Shown: positions 20,301 through 26,345 of the stretch, piece by piece
Layout of the letters: every line of letters starts with the position of its first letter
Numbering within the stretch: the stretch's first letter is position 1
Source: Candidatus Pseudomonas phytovorans
GTDB taxonomy: Bacteria > Pseudomonadota > Gammaproteobacteria > Pseudomonadales > Pseudomonadaceae
NCBI GenBank assembly: GCA_029202525.1
Contig: CP119325.1
Location: 3,198,001 to 3,262,000 of the forward strand
Direction: 5' to 3'
DNA: 64,000 nucleotides
The notes under the pieces: model-generated
The model's database searches: none
What the model was told of the DNA's origin: nothing
The model's input: only the letters and a program-made list of their open reading frames with translations
Position numbers and translations under genes: made by a program

Positions 20301-20396
20301 TTTGCTCCACTTGTCGTTCAACGGTATTCCCGTGTTGCAGGGTTGCCATGCGGCTGCACGGGTATCTTCCAACGACGGCTGCGTTGTAGCAGGCAT
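14385..20396 (-). CDS. Large Rhs partner protein with N-terminal ~240-residue repeats and Rhs shell start
   Basis: A 2003-residue protein encoded immediately upstream of the Rhs toxin. Residues 23-243 and 262-478 are two copies of one module (GIPLNDK...HDxxxGEPLxGSPLxFxFG...DKWPALVR...LDAxLRLGT). A half copy spans about 482-578, and a degenerate copy lies near 880-1040 (LDSLSGVHLPGSPF). A cysteine-containing helical region follows. The Rhs domain begins near 1590-1640 (KTGLFHAHCPVGVIRGLEG, LHYSATRANEGALGDGW). The architecture recalls TcB, which supplies the first part of the cocoon completed by TcC, but I see no SpvB or FG-GAP segment. No signal peptide. AGAGGA precedes the ATG at 20396. GC falls well below that of neighbouring genes, notably around 16.1-17.0 kb, which suggests horizontal transfer. 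Confidence 0.8.
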   Translation of the reverse strand: MPATTQPSLEDTRAAAWQPCNTGIPLNDKWSKAVRTFHVHDAITGEPLDGSPLSFTFGSDSTQDKWPALVRAKLGEHGLDAFLRLGTATSATGDINAEKTIDFWQLGKQVRVFIAGFEETDKTAIWSCASRSAIGSEATLAQTLEAFVQAPEGGAGERDVQCALHDKQSRRVIQQWTCTLDYNAGKDALSVRVKALADSIDATLQIQHIIHDSGKVLTSRNDKTQTAWTLKLPAALDLELTVRPVEPALSGAQARWVRCHAGIPLNDKYSAAERKLVVHDGYSGEPLPGSPLTFIFGDERTADKWPALVRKQLKNAGLDAYLRLGTEAESNGTIEADGKIDFWHVNRPLRIDLGGFLEADNAAPWSCALRDAKGAPVTLAQAMDTSIQAPTDGAGEQTALCTLLDKSTRHVVQQWCCELEHTAKPNLSARVEALAKSIHDNLHIRHAVHDLGKAPAAKGEQTAWTLALPAALELELTVSDARTSIAQVLDECVQPPEAGFGQRVIELILEDTTSKTVVKKWPCVLDYTDDEDSLLSRIDAVVDSVNTHAPILAKKNGSEDTVAAHKKDLSIWFMNTAGLKLTVRQAPTLSINLGFPGLAADAQDDDILPTMIGFEPASIGGGAHVWRSPGYLLADRDLAIGERLQAWVISEQDGHVVKSVAWTAEADTCNQNDWPKAFLEAINDAPDAADGSKVLSAGYLEQAGGLEVAKTGSPGSEAFNRLDAAAKMELNRLWCFGEDCRLFSNAPFKANQVIAARVPDVSSPTGTSIAIQVRDRTTQYLYETYLFSPTHTERSTGGAKALCAHINQSHSQNGMLRAGVLGADGVTVVPEDVKNALWIPQYSNLSVEVDALTWRKHRRVHASSLKAEDKIQLIVLDSLSGVHLPGSPFIYALKEKDTDPGQCFKAFAEALQESPLGKYVRAGSAASADALPIASDCMIWVMMLPIKVFMVGPLDSGEKSECALTSADGRLLTFGDLYKDYRSGLSVTLTERWSGRALTSCEWQADSTTTISEADWLKGLAAALTPLLDSASFMTWSETAQSIPSAVSSECTLWVPESADTTCIVRPWRAPEPCTPQAPPALHPTLVFLQDKLACEEAIVYAALYLNELKNSVDRIKFSHLTAWGGEVISDADVDKLDYCMRGAKFGVAAPWITRSAVVQRIENDALGHPYYNGLTYGDPHKAMESADLPALLASSIARSGQLPVPTDVWQMGLPRDHWVDCEACNEVRAVFTMRTHRYSNILISTVKKILNRRESGNYKFVFDGSNIATVIQALKTADLLSVDVNKIIKYFDTTATEEAEKAFADMDKKVFYDMGEDLPLPFYEKVYGFVKRERIARGCSWQQAEEFGMHAKHQTAEKFPNKAEAAKIAIPHMKAALLHVDSNLLEHLNRLLSHHEITSAIIQENLAKLKSALIQHPFVYACSLQLQLTADAYEKGIRVASSTSDFSPMALVQSALLPLRSTGRRTGGISVYVPQNVHLPKAFKLFSASYVSASNIARACALPLSIDPPIVGKPFSPKDTLCADYTATLGSEVYDISGAVENGVDPKTGLFHAHCPVGVIRGLEGKGPEIDLTLHYSATRANEGALGDGWAFRFSAYDNRQHRLTLSNGQTVTLTAENVSAAQGNKRLAINGITLTGANGSFDALNKITIVFPSGRSETLAKPDPHDGEEPSEHFKTLLVSKLGHIKANLSQWRKESGISSEHKADYEGKIKNIEKMQTDMNRKAFILVPVNIESPLGGKLTLAWAGSKGHVRLTSIADGNTTLLSASHEEPVAIGKYSSTFTVWPDSDEAYDVKLTIEDCLLTHLTHQGQLEATPVQSVVFGYQREPVLDRVLCSVVEQDGSLEVVSYVPEWRDWDINETAIPLSRVGRHTLVPGAGQQSISHAWRYEGHIDHLRDDGNTYSAICMQDNGDSKRAPFTRRTWMLKNGFLVQTQVIEELPGVARETTSMTYPDTVTAADPAVKYRLGTQPLSTTVLTEDLRPHRTSTGTALDQQDPPVKESN

Positions 20397-20450
20397 GGCG
20401 TAAGTCCTCTTGATAAGAACTCACTTTTTAGGCGGGCGCTCGGCCATCCA

Positions 20451-20472
20451 CAACTGTCATTTTTGTCAGTTG
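20451..20472. promoter_or_regulatory. Inverted repeat in the Rhs / lyase divergent promoter region
   Basis: CAACTG-N10-CAGTTG lies in the 189-bp gap between the divergent starts of the 2003-residue Rhs protein and the lyase. It is a candidate operator through which both genes could be co-regulated. No binding protein can be named. Confidence 0.4.
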
Positions 20473-20585
20473 CCGCTTGGCATCGGTTCGCCCACGCTAA
20501 TGGAAATGGGCAGTTTTCCCTAATGACTACCCGATGCAGTCAAAGGGCCGCCCCGTTGCCTGTAATCACATTCAGGAGCAGGAAC

Positions 20586-22727
20586 ATGAACCTCAGTGAT
20601 GCGTGGGTTGAAGAGGCCAATCGGAGTATGAAGGCGGCCCCGTCGGCCTGGCTGGCCGATGCCGAGAAAATGCTGGAGTATCTGGTGGCTCGCGAAACCA
20701 CCGCAGCCACCGAGGCAACCGTCAGTAAATGGAAGGCCGACTATAAAGACGGGAAATTCAAAGATATTATCTATCCGGAAAAAAAAGAGGTAGGCGGAAA
20801 TACGGCCCCTCTGTATGAGCACCTGGAACGTGTAAAGATGCTTGCCAGTTTCGCCGTGAAGCATAATGACGATGCCAGCGGGAAGTGTGCGGCGGAGGCA
20901 GTACGTTTTTATACGGAGCAGGGATATGTTACCGGCAATTGGTATCATTTAAAGGTGGGTCTTGCGTCACAAGTGGCGCGTTGCCTGATGCTCCTGTCCG
21001 TTACACGTAAAGCACCTCTTGAGAGTATTGAATATGTCCGGACGCTTACTAATGTTGACCAAAAACAGTACGCCGCCAATCAGGTCGAGTTTGCATATAT
21101 TCAGCTTTTCTGGTCACTTGCCGGCTGGAAAAACACATCGGATGTGAGCTACCTGGCGCAGGCCTATGCAGCCTCAAGGGCCGTCTCAAAGTGCTGTGAG
21201 TTCGCCAGCCTGTCGGCCCCGACCTGGGGGGAGGGCATCAGGACGGACTACAGTTACAGTCAACACAACCCTTTCGTGATACGTGATAAGTCCGTGTGCT
21301 CGCAATTATATGCAGGTAGTTACGGTTTCGTGTTCCTGGAGACGGTTTTCAAGTTCAAAGCCGCACTGGTCGGGGTCTTCGGCTTGACATCAGCCAGCCT
21401 GGAAAATATCGAACTTCATTTGACCGAGGGCTTGGCATGGTGCGCTTATGCCGGGCGTTATGATTTTCATGCTCTGGGAAGAGCCATCAGCCGTAGCAGC
21501 GGCGGCGGGACATCAGCATGGTCGAGGTGGTGCGAGGCGCTGCTGCCGACCGCTAATAATCCAGGCCGGTTACGCGAGATGAAAGAGCTGGCGAGCGGAA
21601 AAGGGCTGACGGTTCCAGGGTTCAGGGGGACTCGAGCATTTTGGACCAATGACTACCTGTCGCACATTGACAATGATTTCGCGGTTTTCTGCAAAGTGAT
21701 ATCCACGCGAACCGTTGGCACCGAAACGGGAAATGGTGAAAATCTTAAGGGGTATTACATGGGCGGGGGGAGCTATTTCGTTCATACCCATGGTAAAGAA
21801 TACGAGGGCATCCAGCCCGTGTGGCACTGGCAGTATTTGCCTGGGACCACGGTGGAAGAAGATCCTCATTTCGAGTATCCACAGGTGCGGTTCGGTAGCC
21901 ACGGCTGGGGCAGTCATGATTTTGCCGGGGTTCTCAGCGATGGCACAGTAGGTGTCGCGACCATGGTCCTGTCGCGGCAAAACATCAAAGCCTCCCGTAA
22001 AACAATCATCACGTTGGCCGGCGAGATTTATTGTCTTGGCCTCACAGGGGACCTGTCGGGCGTGTCTCATAATGTGCACACCACAGTAAATCAGTGCTGG
22101 CATGACACATGGCACGTGCGCTCAGAAACCAGTACTGGGGGGTATAGCATAAATTCTGGGACGTTCAGGCAGTCAGATATCTCTGAAGTGAGCCACGACG
22201 GTGTCGTCTATCAGTTTTTACTGCCAGCCGACGTGAGTGTAGAGCTGACCACCAGTCGGGGTTCATGGAAATCCATTAATGGTGACCAGTCTGCCGAACC
22301 CGTAAGCGGCGGTACATTTTCGCTGTGGATCAATCACGGTCAAGTAAGTGAAGACAGGTATGCGTATGTGATTCGAAAGGCGGGCTCGGTTGGAAGTCAA
22401 CCTTTTTTTGTATGCTCTGCCACGTCGCAATACATTGTTTCGAGTAAAAAAAACCTAGCGGCCGGATCGATTTTCAGCCCATCGGTCGACATTGATTTGG
22501 ATGAGGTAAAGATTACACCCAAGGCACCACTGGCATTTGTCGCGCTGTTAAAGGACGCTAAGCTCACCCTGACGATTAGCGACCCGACACAAAAGCTTGA
22601 TGCTATCGAAGTTCAGCTGAAGTGGAAGAACCGCACCTACAATCATAAAATCATGCTGCCTACCGACTTGGACTACCGGGGTAAAGGTGTCACCGTCGAG
22701 TTTACGGAAAAGGGTGTGAGCGCGTAA
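20586..22727 (+). CDS. Polysaccharide lyase family 8 (chondroitin AC / hyaluronate / xanthan lyase-like)
   Basis: A 713-residue protein with the PL8 layout: N-terminal alpha/alpha toroid, then a beta super-sandwich. Catalytic signatures are visible: Asn118 in GNWYHLKVG, His227 in DYSYSQHN, Tyr246 in AGSYGFVF, and NGENLKGYYMGGG with Glu385, followed by WHWQYLPGTTVEE. These match the Asn/His/Tyr/Glu set of chondroitinase AC, which cleaves uronic-acid polysaccharides by beta-elimination. The His-Tyr spacing (19) is larger than the 9 usual in the family. No signal peptide is present at this ATG or the in-frame ATG at 20523, unlike typical secreted PL8 enzymes. CAGGAG precedes the start at 20586. 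It is divergent from the Rhs genes and equally low in GC. The substrate is unknown. Confidence 0.85.
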   Translation: MNLSDAWVEEANRSMKAAPSAWLADAEKMLEYLVARETTAATEATVSKWKADYKDGKFKDIIYPEKKEVGGNTAPLYEHLERVKMLASFAVKHNDDASGKCAAEAVRFYTEQGYVTGNWYHLKVGLASQVARCLMLLSVTRKAPLESIEYVRTLTNVDQKQYAANQVEFAYIQLFWSLAGWKNTSDVSYLAQAYAASRAVSKCCEFASLSAPTWGEGIRTDYSYSQHNPFVIRDKSVCSQLYAGSYGFVFLETVFKFKAALVGVFGLTSASLENIELHLTEGLAWCAYAGRYDFHALGRAISRSSGGGTSAWSRWCEALLPTANNPGRLREMKELASGKGLTVPGFRGTRAFWTNDYLSHIDNDFAVFCKVISTRTVGTETGNGENLKGYYMGGGSYFVHTHGKEYEGIQPVWHWQYLPGTTVEEDPHFEYPQVRFGSHGWGSHDFAGVLSDGTVGVATMVLSRQNIKASRKTIITLAGEIYCLGLTGDLSGVSHNVHTTVNQCWHDTWHVRSETSTGGYSINSGTFRQSDISEVSHDGVVYQFLLPADVSVELTTSRGSWKSINGDQSAEPVSGGTFSLWINHGQVSEDRYAYVIRKAGSVGSQPFFVCSATSQYIVSSKKNLAAGSIFSPSVDIDLDEVKITPKAPLAFVALLKDAKLTLTISDPTQKLDAIEVQLKWKNRTYNHKIMLPTDLDYRGKGVTVEFTEKGVSA

Positions 22728-22779
22728 TTGCGCAGCACTCATCAGCGGGTAGTGTCAGCTGAGAGTGGAGCAATCCTCC

Positions 22780-23700
22780 TCACAGCTTACTGTGACCCTG
22801 GTGCCGCCGCCGGTACGCCCCCGGCTGCACCCCAACTGCCTTGGCAAACGCCCGGGTAAACGCCGCCACCGACTGATACCCCACCTGCGCGCCCACCTGT
22901 TCTACGGTATTCCCCGCCCGCAGCAACTGGCTGGCATGGCGCATGCGCAGGGCCAGCAGCACCTGCCCCGGTGATTGCCCGGCCAGTTCATTGAAGCGCT
23001 TGAAAAACGCCGACCGCGACAAGCCGGTGCAACCGGCCATGCTCTCCAGCGTCCAGGCTTGCCCTGGCTGCTCGATCAACTGCTCCAGCAGCCCGGAAAA
23101 CGCGGGCTGGCGGGCGAGGGCGACCAGCCCGCCCAGCGACTGGCCGGCAATCACCTGCTGGCGCAGCACGTACAGGAACAACAGGTGCGTCAGCCGCTCA
23201 AGCAACGCCTGCGACGGGCCAGCGGTACGGCGGCATTCTTCCAGAATCAGCTCGAACAACGCCCGCGCGGCATTGCCGGCGGGGTCTTCGGCGCGCAGCA
23301 ATATCCAGTCAGCAAGGCCTTCGACAATCAATGAAGACAAGCCGGACTGGAAATGGAAGAAGCCGCAGACCAGCCCGACGCCGTCGCTGGCCTCGCTGTC
23401 CAGTGCCTGCATTGCCTGGCGCGGTTGGGCACAGGCGTCGAGCGGATCCTGGTCGCTGGACAGGCGATAGGCCAAGTCGCGTAACAGGAAAACGGCATCG
23501 CCCTTTTCCAGGCGCACCGGTTGCGCCTGGCCATCGATGTGCAGCCAGCAATGCCCTTGCACTACCAAGTGGAAGCTGGCACGCCCCATGCCCTGGGTGC
23601 TGGCGTGCCAGCCGCCGCAGTAGCGGCCGACATGAAACAGGCTGGCATCAAGCTCCAGGCCTTCTAATAACCAATCGACAAGGTGGCTGGACGAAATCAT
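22780..23700 (-). CDS. AraC-family transcriptional regulator (cupin N-terminus)
   Basis: A 306-residue regulator. The N-terminal half resembles the AraC-binding cupin of the CFA/I-type subgroup (HLVVQGHCWLHIDG, RLEKGDAVFLLRD). The C-terminal ~100 residues contain two helix-turn-helix motifs (WTLESMAGCTGLSRSAFFKRFNELAG and VEQVGAQVGYQSVAAFTRAFAKAVGVQPGAYRR). It reads divergently from the AhpD-like gene across about 100 bp and is the likely local activator or repressor of that operon. The 52-bp gap to the lyase stop codon marks the right edge of the accessory island. The inducer is unknown. Confidence 0.92.
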   Translation of the reverse strand: MISSSHLVDWLLEGLELDASLFHVGRYCGGWHASTQGMGRASFHLVVQGHCWLHIDGQAQPVRLEKGDAVFLLRDLAYRLSSDQDPLDACAQPRQAMQALDSEASDGVGLVCGFFHFQSGLSSLIVEGLADWILLRAEDPAGNAARALFELILEECRRTAGPSQALLERLTHLLFLYVLRQQVIAGQSLGGLVALARQPAFSGLLEQLIEQPGQAWTLESMAGCTGLSRSAFFKRFNELAGQSPGQVLLALRMRHASQLLRAGNTVEQVGAQVGYQSVAAFTRAFAKAVGVQPGAYRRRHQGHSKL

Positions 23701-23802
23701 CTAATACAAAGACTCAGGAGCAAGGAAAGGCGACTGATGAATATGGAGGGTAATTCTTATAACCAACAGACTGTAGTGACACCCATCAAAGGAGACCACT
23801 GC

Positions 23803-24363
23803 ATGTCCTCGCGCATTACTCTACACACCCTGCAGAGCGCACCGGAAGCGGCGCGTCCGTTTCTTGAGAACGCGCAGAAAAATTCCGGCTTCATCCCCAA
23901 CTTGCTGGGCGTGCTTGCCAACGCCCCTGCAGCGCTGGAAACCTACGTGACCGTTTCAGCACTCAACGGCAAATCCGAGCTGAGCCTGGCCGAGCGCGAA
24001 GTGGTGCAGCTGATTGCTGCCACCCGGCATGGCTGCGACTTCTGCGTGGCCGGCCACACCGCTGTGGCGCTGAACAAGGCCAAGCTGCCGCAAGAGGTGG
24101 TCGATGCCCTGCGTGCCCGTGGCGAGCTGCCCGATGCCCGTTACGAAACCCTGGCCGCATTTGCCCGCGAAGTGATCGACACCCGTGGCAATGTCAGCGA
24201 AGCCACCTACCAGGCCTTCCGTGAAGCAGGCTTCAGCGAAGGCAACGCGCTGGAAGTGATTCTGGGGGTAAGCCTCGCAACCCTCTGCAACTTTGCTAAT
24301 GTTTTCGCCCAGACGCCACTCAACGACGAGCTTGGCAAATACCGGTGGCAGCCTTCTGCATAG
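23803..24363 (+). CDS. AhpD-like / carboxymuconolactone decarboxylase-family protein
   Basis: A 186-residue all-alpha protein of the AhpD/CMD family. The redox motif is C78-DF-C81 followed by His85 (HGCDFCVAGHTA), the same arrangement as the AhpD proton-relay site, so peroxidase or thiol-disulfide activity is plausible. AAAGGAG precedes the ATG at 23803; the longer open frame upstream has no comparable site. It is the first gene of a set running through an acyl-CoA-dehydrogenase-like enzyme and an ABC transporter, divergent from an AraC regulator. AhpD-like proteins next to flavin enzymes often protect against peroxide formed by reduced flavin; that role here is inference. Confidence 0.88.
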   Translation: MSSRITLHTLQSAPEAARPFLENAQKNSGFIPNLLGVLANAPAALETYVTVSALNGKSELSLAEREVVQLIAATRHGCDFCVAGHTAVALNKAKLPQEVVDALRARGELPDARYETLAAFAREVIDTRGNVSEATYQAFREAGFSEGNALEVILGVSLATLCNFANVFAQTPLNDELGKYRWQPSA

Positions 24364-24372
24364 CCCACGTGT

Positions 24373-24440
24373 GACCGCGACCTTTACGCGGTCGTTGCAG
24401 GAGCGGCCTTGTGTCGTGAACGGGCCGCAAAGCGGCCCCG
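24373..24440. repeat. Intergenic hairpin plus P. putida-type repetitive element
   Basis: GACCGCG-N7-CGCGGTC (24373-24393) is followed by a GCAGGAGCGGCC...GGGCCGCAAAGCGGCCCC segment (24397-24438) that can fold into a second hairpin. I recognise the second part as an intergenic repeat common in P. putida-group genomes. It separates the AhpD-like gene from the next gene and may attenuate transcription. Confidence 0.6.
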
Positions 24441-24462
24441 GTGTTTCAACAGGAGCAAGACC

Positions 24463-25527
24463 ATGCAAGATTGTGCATTTCGACACTGGCTGGACGCCAA
24501 TGCCGAGGCCATCGACCGGGGCCTGTGCGAACCGCAGCAGGTGCTGGCGCAGATCGCCGAATCGCAGCTTTTGCGCGTGGGTGTGGACCCGGCCTTGGGC
24601 GGCACAGGCGGGCAGGTGACCGACGCGGTCGAAGCAATTGCCGCCATTGCCAGCCGCTCGTTGGCCGCAGCCTTCGTCTGCTGGGGCCAGCGCGCCTTTA
24701 TCGAATACCTGTTGCACAGCCCCAACCAGCCCCTGCGTGAACGCCTGCTGCCGCGCCTGCTGGCCGGCGAACTGGCCGGTGCCACCGGGCTGTCCAACGC
24801 CATGAAATTCCTGTCTGGTATAGAAGCGTTGCAGGTGCGCGGTCGCCCTGCAACCGATGGCTGGAACCTGGAAGGGCGGCTGCACTGGGTGACCAACCTG
24901 CGCAAAAGCGGATTTGTGGTGGCGGCGGCCATCGAAGACGAAGCCGGTGGTGCGCCGTTCATACTGGCCATTCCTTCCGACGCGCAAGGCCTGGAGCGCT
25001 CCGACGACCTGCAACTGATGGGCCTGCAGTCGAGTAACACGGCTGCACTGGCGTTCCACCAGGTGCCGTTGGCGCGTGACTGGCTGCTGCACGAGAATGC
25101 CCGCGAGTTCCTGCCACGGGTACGCCCGGCGTTCCTGGCGCTGCAGTGCGGCATGGCCATCGGCCTGGCGCGACGGGCGCTGGAAGAGGTGCAAGCGCAT
25201 CTGCATGGACGTGCCTCGTTCCTCGACGAGGCACGTCAGGTGCTCAGCGAACGCCTGGAAAATACCGTGAGCGAGCTGATGCAGGGATTGCTCGATGGCC
25301 GCTTTCAGCAGCAGCCGGCAGCCTTGTTCAAGCTGCGCATCACGCTGGCCGAAAGTGCCGCCGATGCCGTGCAGCTGGAGCTGCAGGCCAGTGGCGGCAA
25401 GGCCTACCTCAGCGAGTATGGCGAAGGTTTTGCCCGCCGCTGGCGCGAATCGGCCTTCGTGCCGATCGTCACGCCCAGCCTGGTGCAGTTGCGCGCCGAA
25501 CTGCAACGCCAGGCGGGCGCCGCATGA
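24463..25527 (+). CDS. Acyl-CoA-dehydrogenase-superfamily flavoenzyme (SfnB/DszC-like)
   Basis: A 354-residue protein of the acyl-CoA dehydrogenase fold: N-terminal helical domain (VLAQIAESQLLRVGVDPALGGTGG), a middle beta domain (GWNLEGRLHWVTNLRKSGFVVVAAA-like segment), and a C-terminal helical bundle beginning QCGMAIGLARRALEEV. It is slightly shorter than a typical enzyme. Its link to a sulfonate/nitrate-type ABC transporter favours a flavin-dependent desulfurising or monooxygenase role (SfnB, DszC) over fatty-acid oxidation. That assignment is inferred from context. Start at 24463 follows CAGGAGC. Its stop overlaps the ATPase start by 4 bases (ATGA), showing translational coupling. Confidence 0.75.
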   Translation: MQDCAFRHWLDANAEAIDRGLCEPQQVLAQIAESQLLRVGVDPALGGTGGQVTDAVEAIAAIASRSLAAAFVCWGQRAFIEYLLHSPNQPLRERLLPRLLAGELAGATGLSNAMKFLSGIEALQVRGRPATDGWNLEGRLHWVTNLRKSGFVVAAAIEDEAGGAPFILAIPSDAQGLERSDDLQLMGLQSSNTAALAFHQVPLARDWLLHENAREFLPRVRPAFLALQCGMAIGLARRALEEVQAHLHGRASFLDEARQVLSERLENTVSELMQGLLDGRFQQQPAALFKLRITLAESAADAVQLELQASGGKAYLSEYGEGFARRWRESAFVPIVTPSLVQLRAELQRQAGAA

Positions 25528-26345
25528 CCCACGTGTTGCTCGAAGCCCGCGATATCAGCCTGGGCTACCCGCGTGAGGGTGGCTGGCAGCAGGTGCTGGC
25601 GCAGTTCGACCTGCAGCTGGCCCCCGGTGAAGTGGTGAGCATTCTCGGCCCCAGTGGCGTCGGCAAATCCAGCCTGTTGCGGGTGCTGGCCGGCTTGCAG
25701 GAGCCCCGCGGTGGCAGTGTGGCCTTGCACGGCCAGCCGCTGCAGGGGCCGCATCCCCGGCTGGCGGTGGCGTTCCAGGACCCGAGCCTGCTGCCTTGGC
25801 TGAGCCTGGAGAAGAACGTCGCCTTTGGCCTCGACTTCGCCCGTCAGCCCAAATTGGCCGCTGCTGAGCGGCGCGCACGCATCGACCATGCGATTGCCGC
25901 GGTGCGCCTGGACCACGCCCGTGGCCAGTACCCGGCGCAGCTATCAGGCGGCATGGCCCAGCGCACGGCACTGGCCCGCTGCCTGGCCCGCCAGCCCGAA
26001 GTGCTGCTGCTCGACGAGCCGTTCGGTGCGCTGGATGAAGTGACCCGCGCCGACATGCAGCAACTGTTGCTGCAACTGATCGACACCCACAACACGGCGG
26101 CGGTGCTGATCACTCACGATATCGACGAAGCCCTGCTGCTGTCCGACCGGGTGCTGCTACTGGGCAACCACCCGGCGCACACCCTCGGACAGTGGCACAT
26201 CGACCTGCCGCAACCGCGCACGCAACGGGTCGAAGAACTGGGCGCACTGCGTATCGAAATTCTCAAAACCCTTCGGCGGGCAAGCCGCACAGACGAACCT
26301 ACCTCAACCCCTTTGCCCTCGGAGGCTGTCCATGTGCATGGATGA
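25524..26345 (+). CDS. ABC transporter ATP-binding protein (nitrate/sulfonate/taurine type)
   Basis: A 273-residue ATPase of the TauB/SsuB/NrtD group. Walker A is GPSGVGKSS (about 42-50). The Q-loop lies in AFQDPSLLPWLS, the signature is LSGGMAQRTALARCLA, Walker B is EVLLLDEPFGALD, and the switch histidine is in LITHDIDEAL. The start overlaps the preceding stop (ATGA), and the 3' end overlaps the binding-protein gene by 14 bp, so this is a tight operon. It energises uptake of the substrate captured by the following lipoprotein-like or Tat-exported binding protein. Confidence 0.92.
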   Translation: MTHVLLEARDISLGYPREGGWQQVLAQFDLQLAPGEVVSILGPSGVGKSSLLRVLAGLQEPRGGSVALHGQPLQGPHPRLAVAFQDPSLLPWLSLEKNVAFGLDFARQPKLAAAERRARIDHAIAAVRLDHARGQYPAQLSGGMAQRTALARCLARQPEVLLLDEPFGALDEVTRADMQQLLLQLIDTHNTAAVLITHDIDEALLLSDRVLLLGNHPAHTLGQWHIDLPQPRTQRVEELGALRIEILKTLRRASRTDEPTSTPLPSEAVHVHG

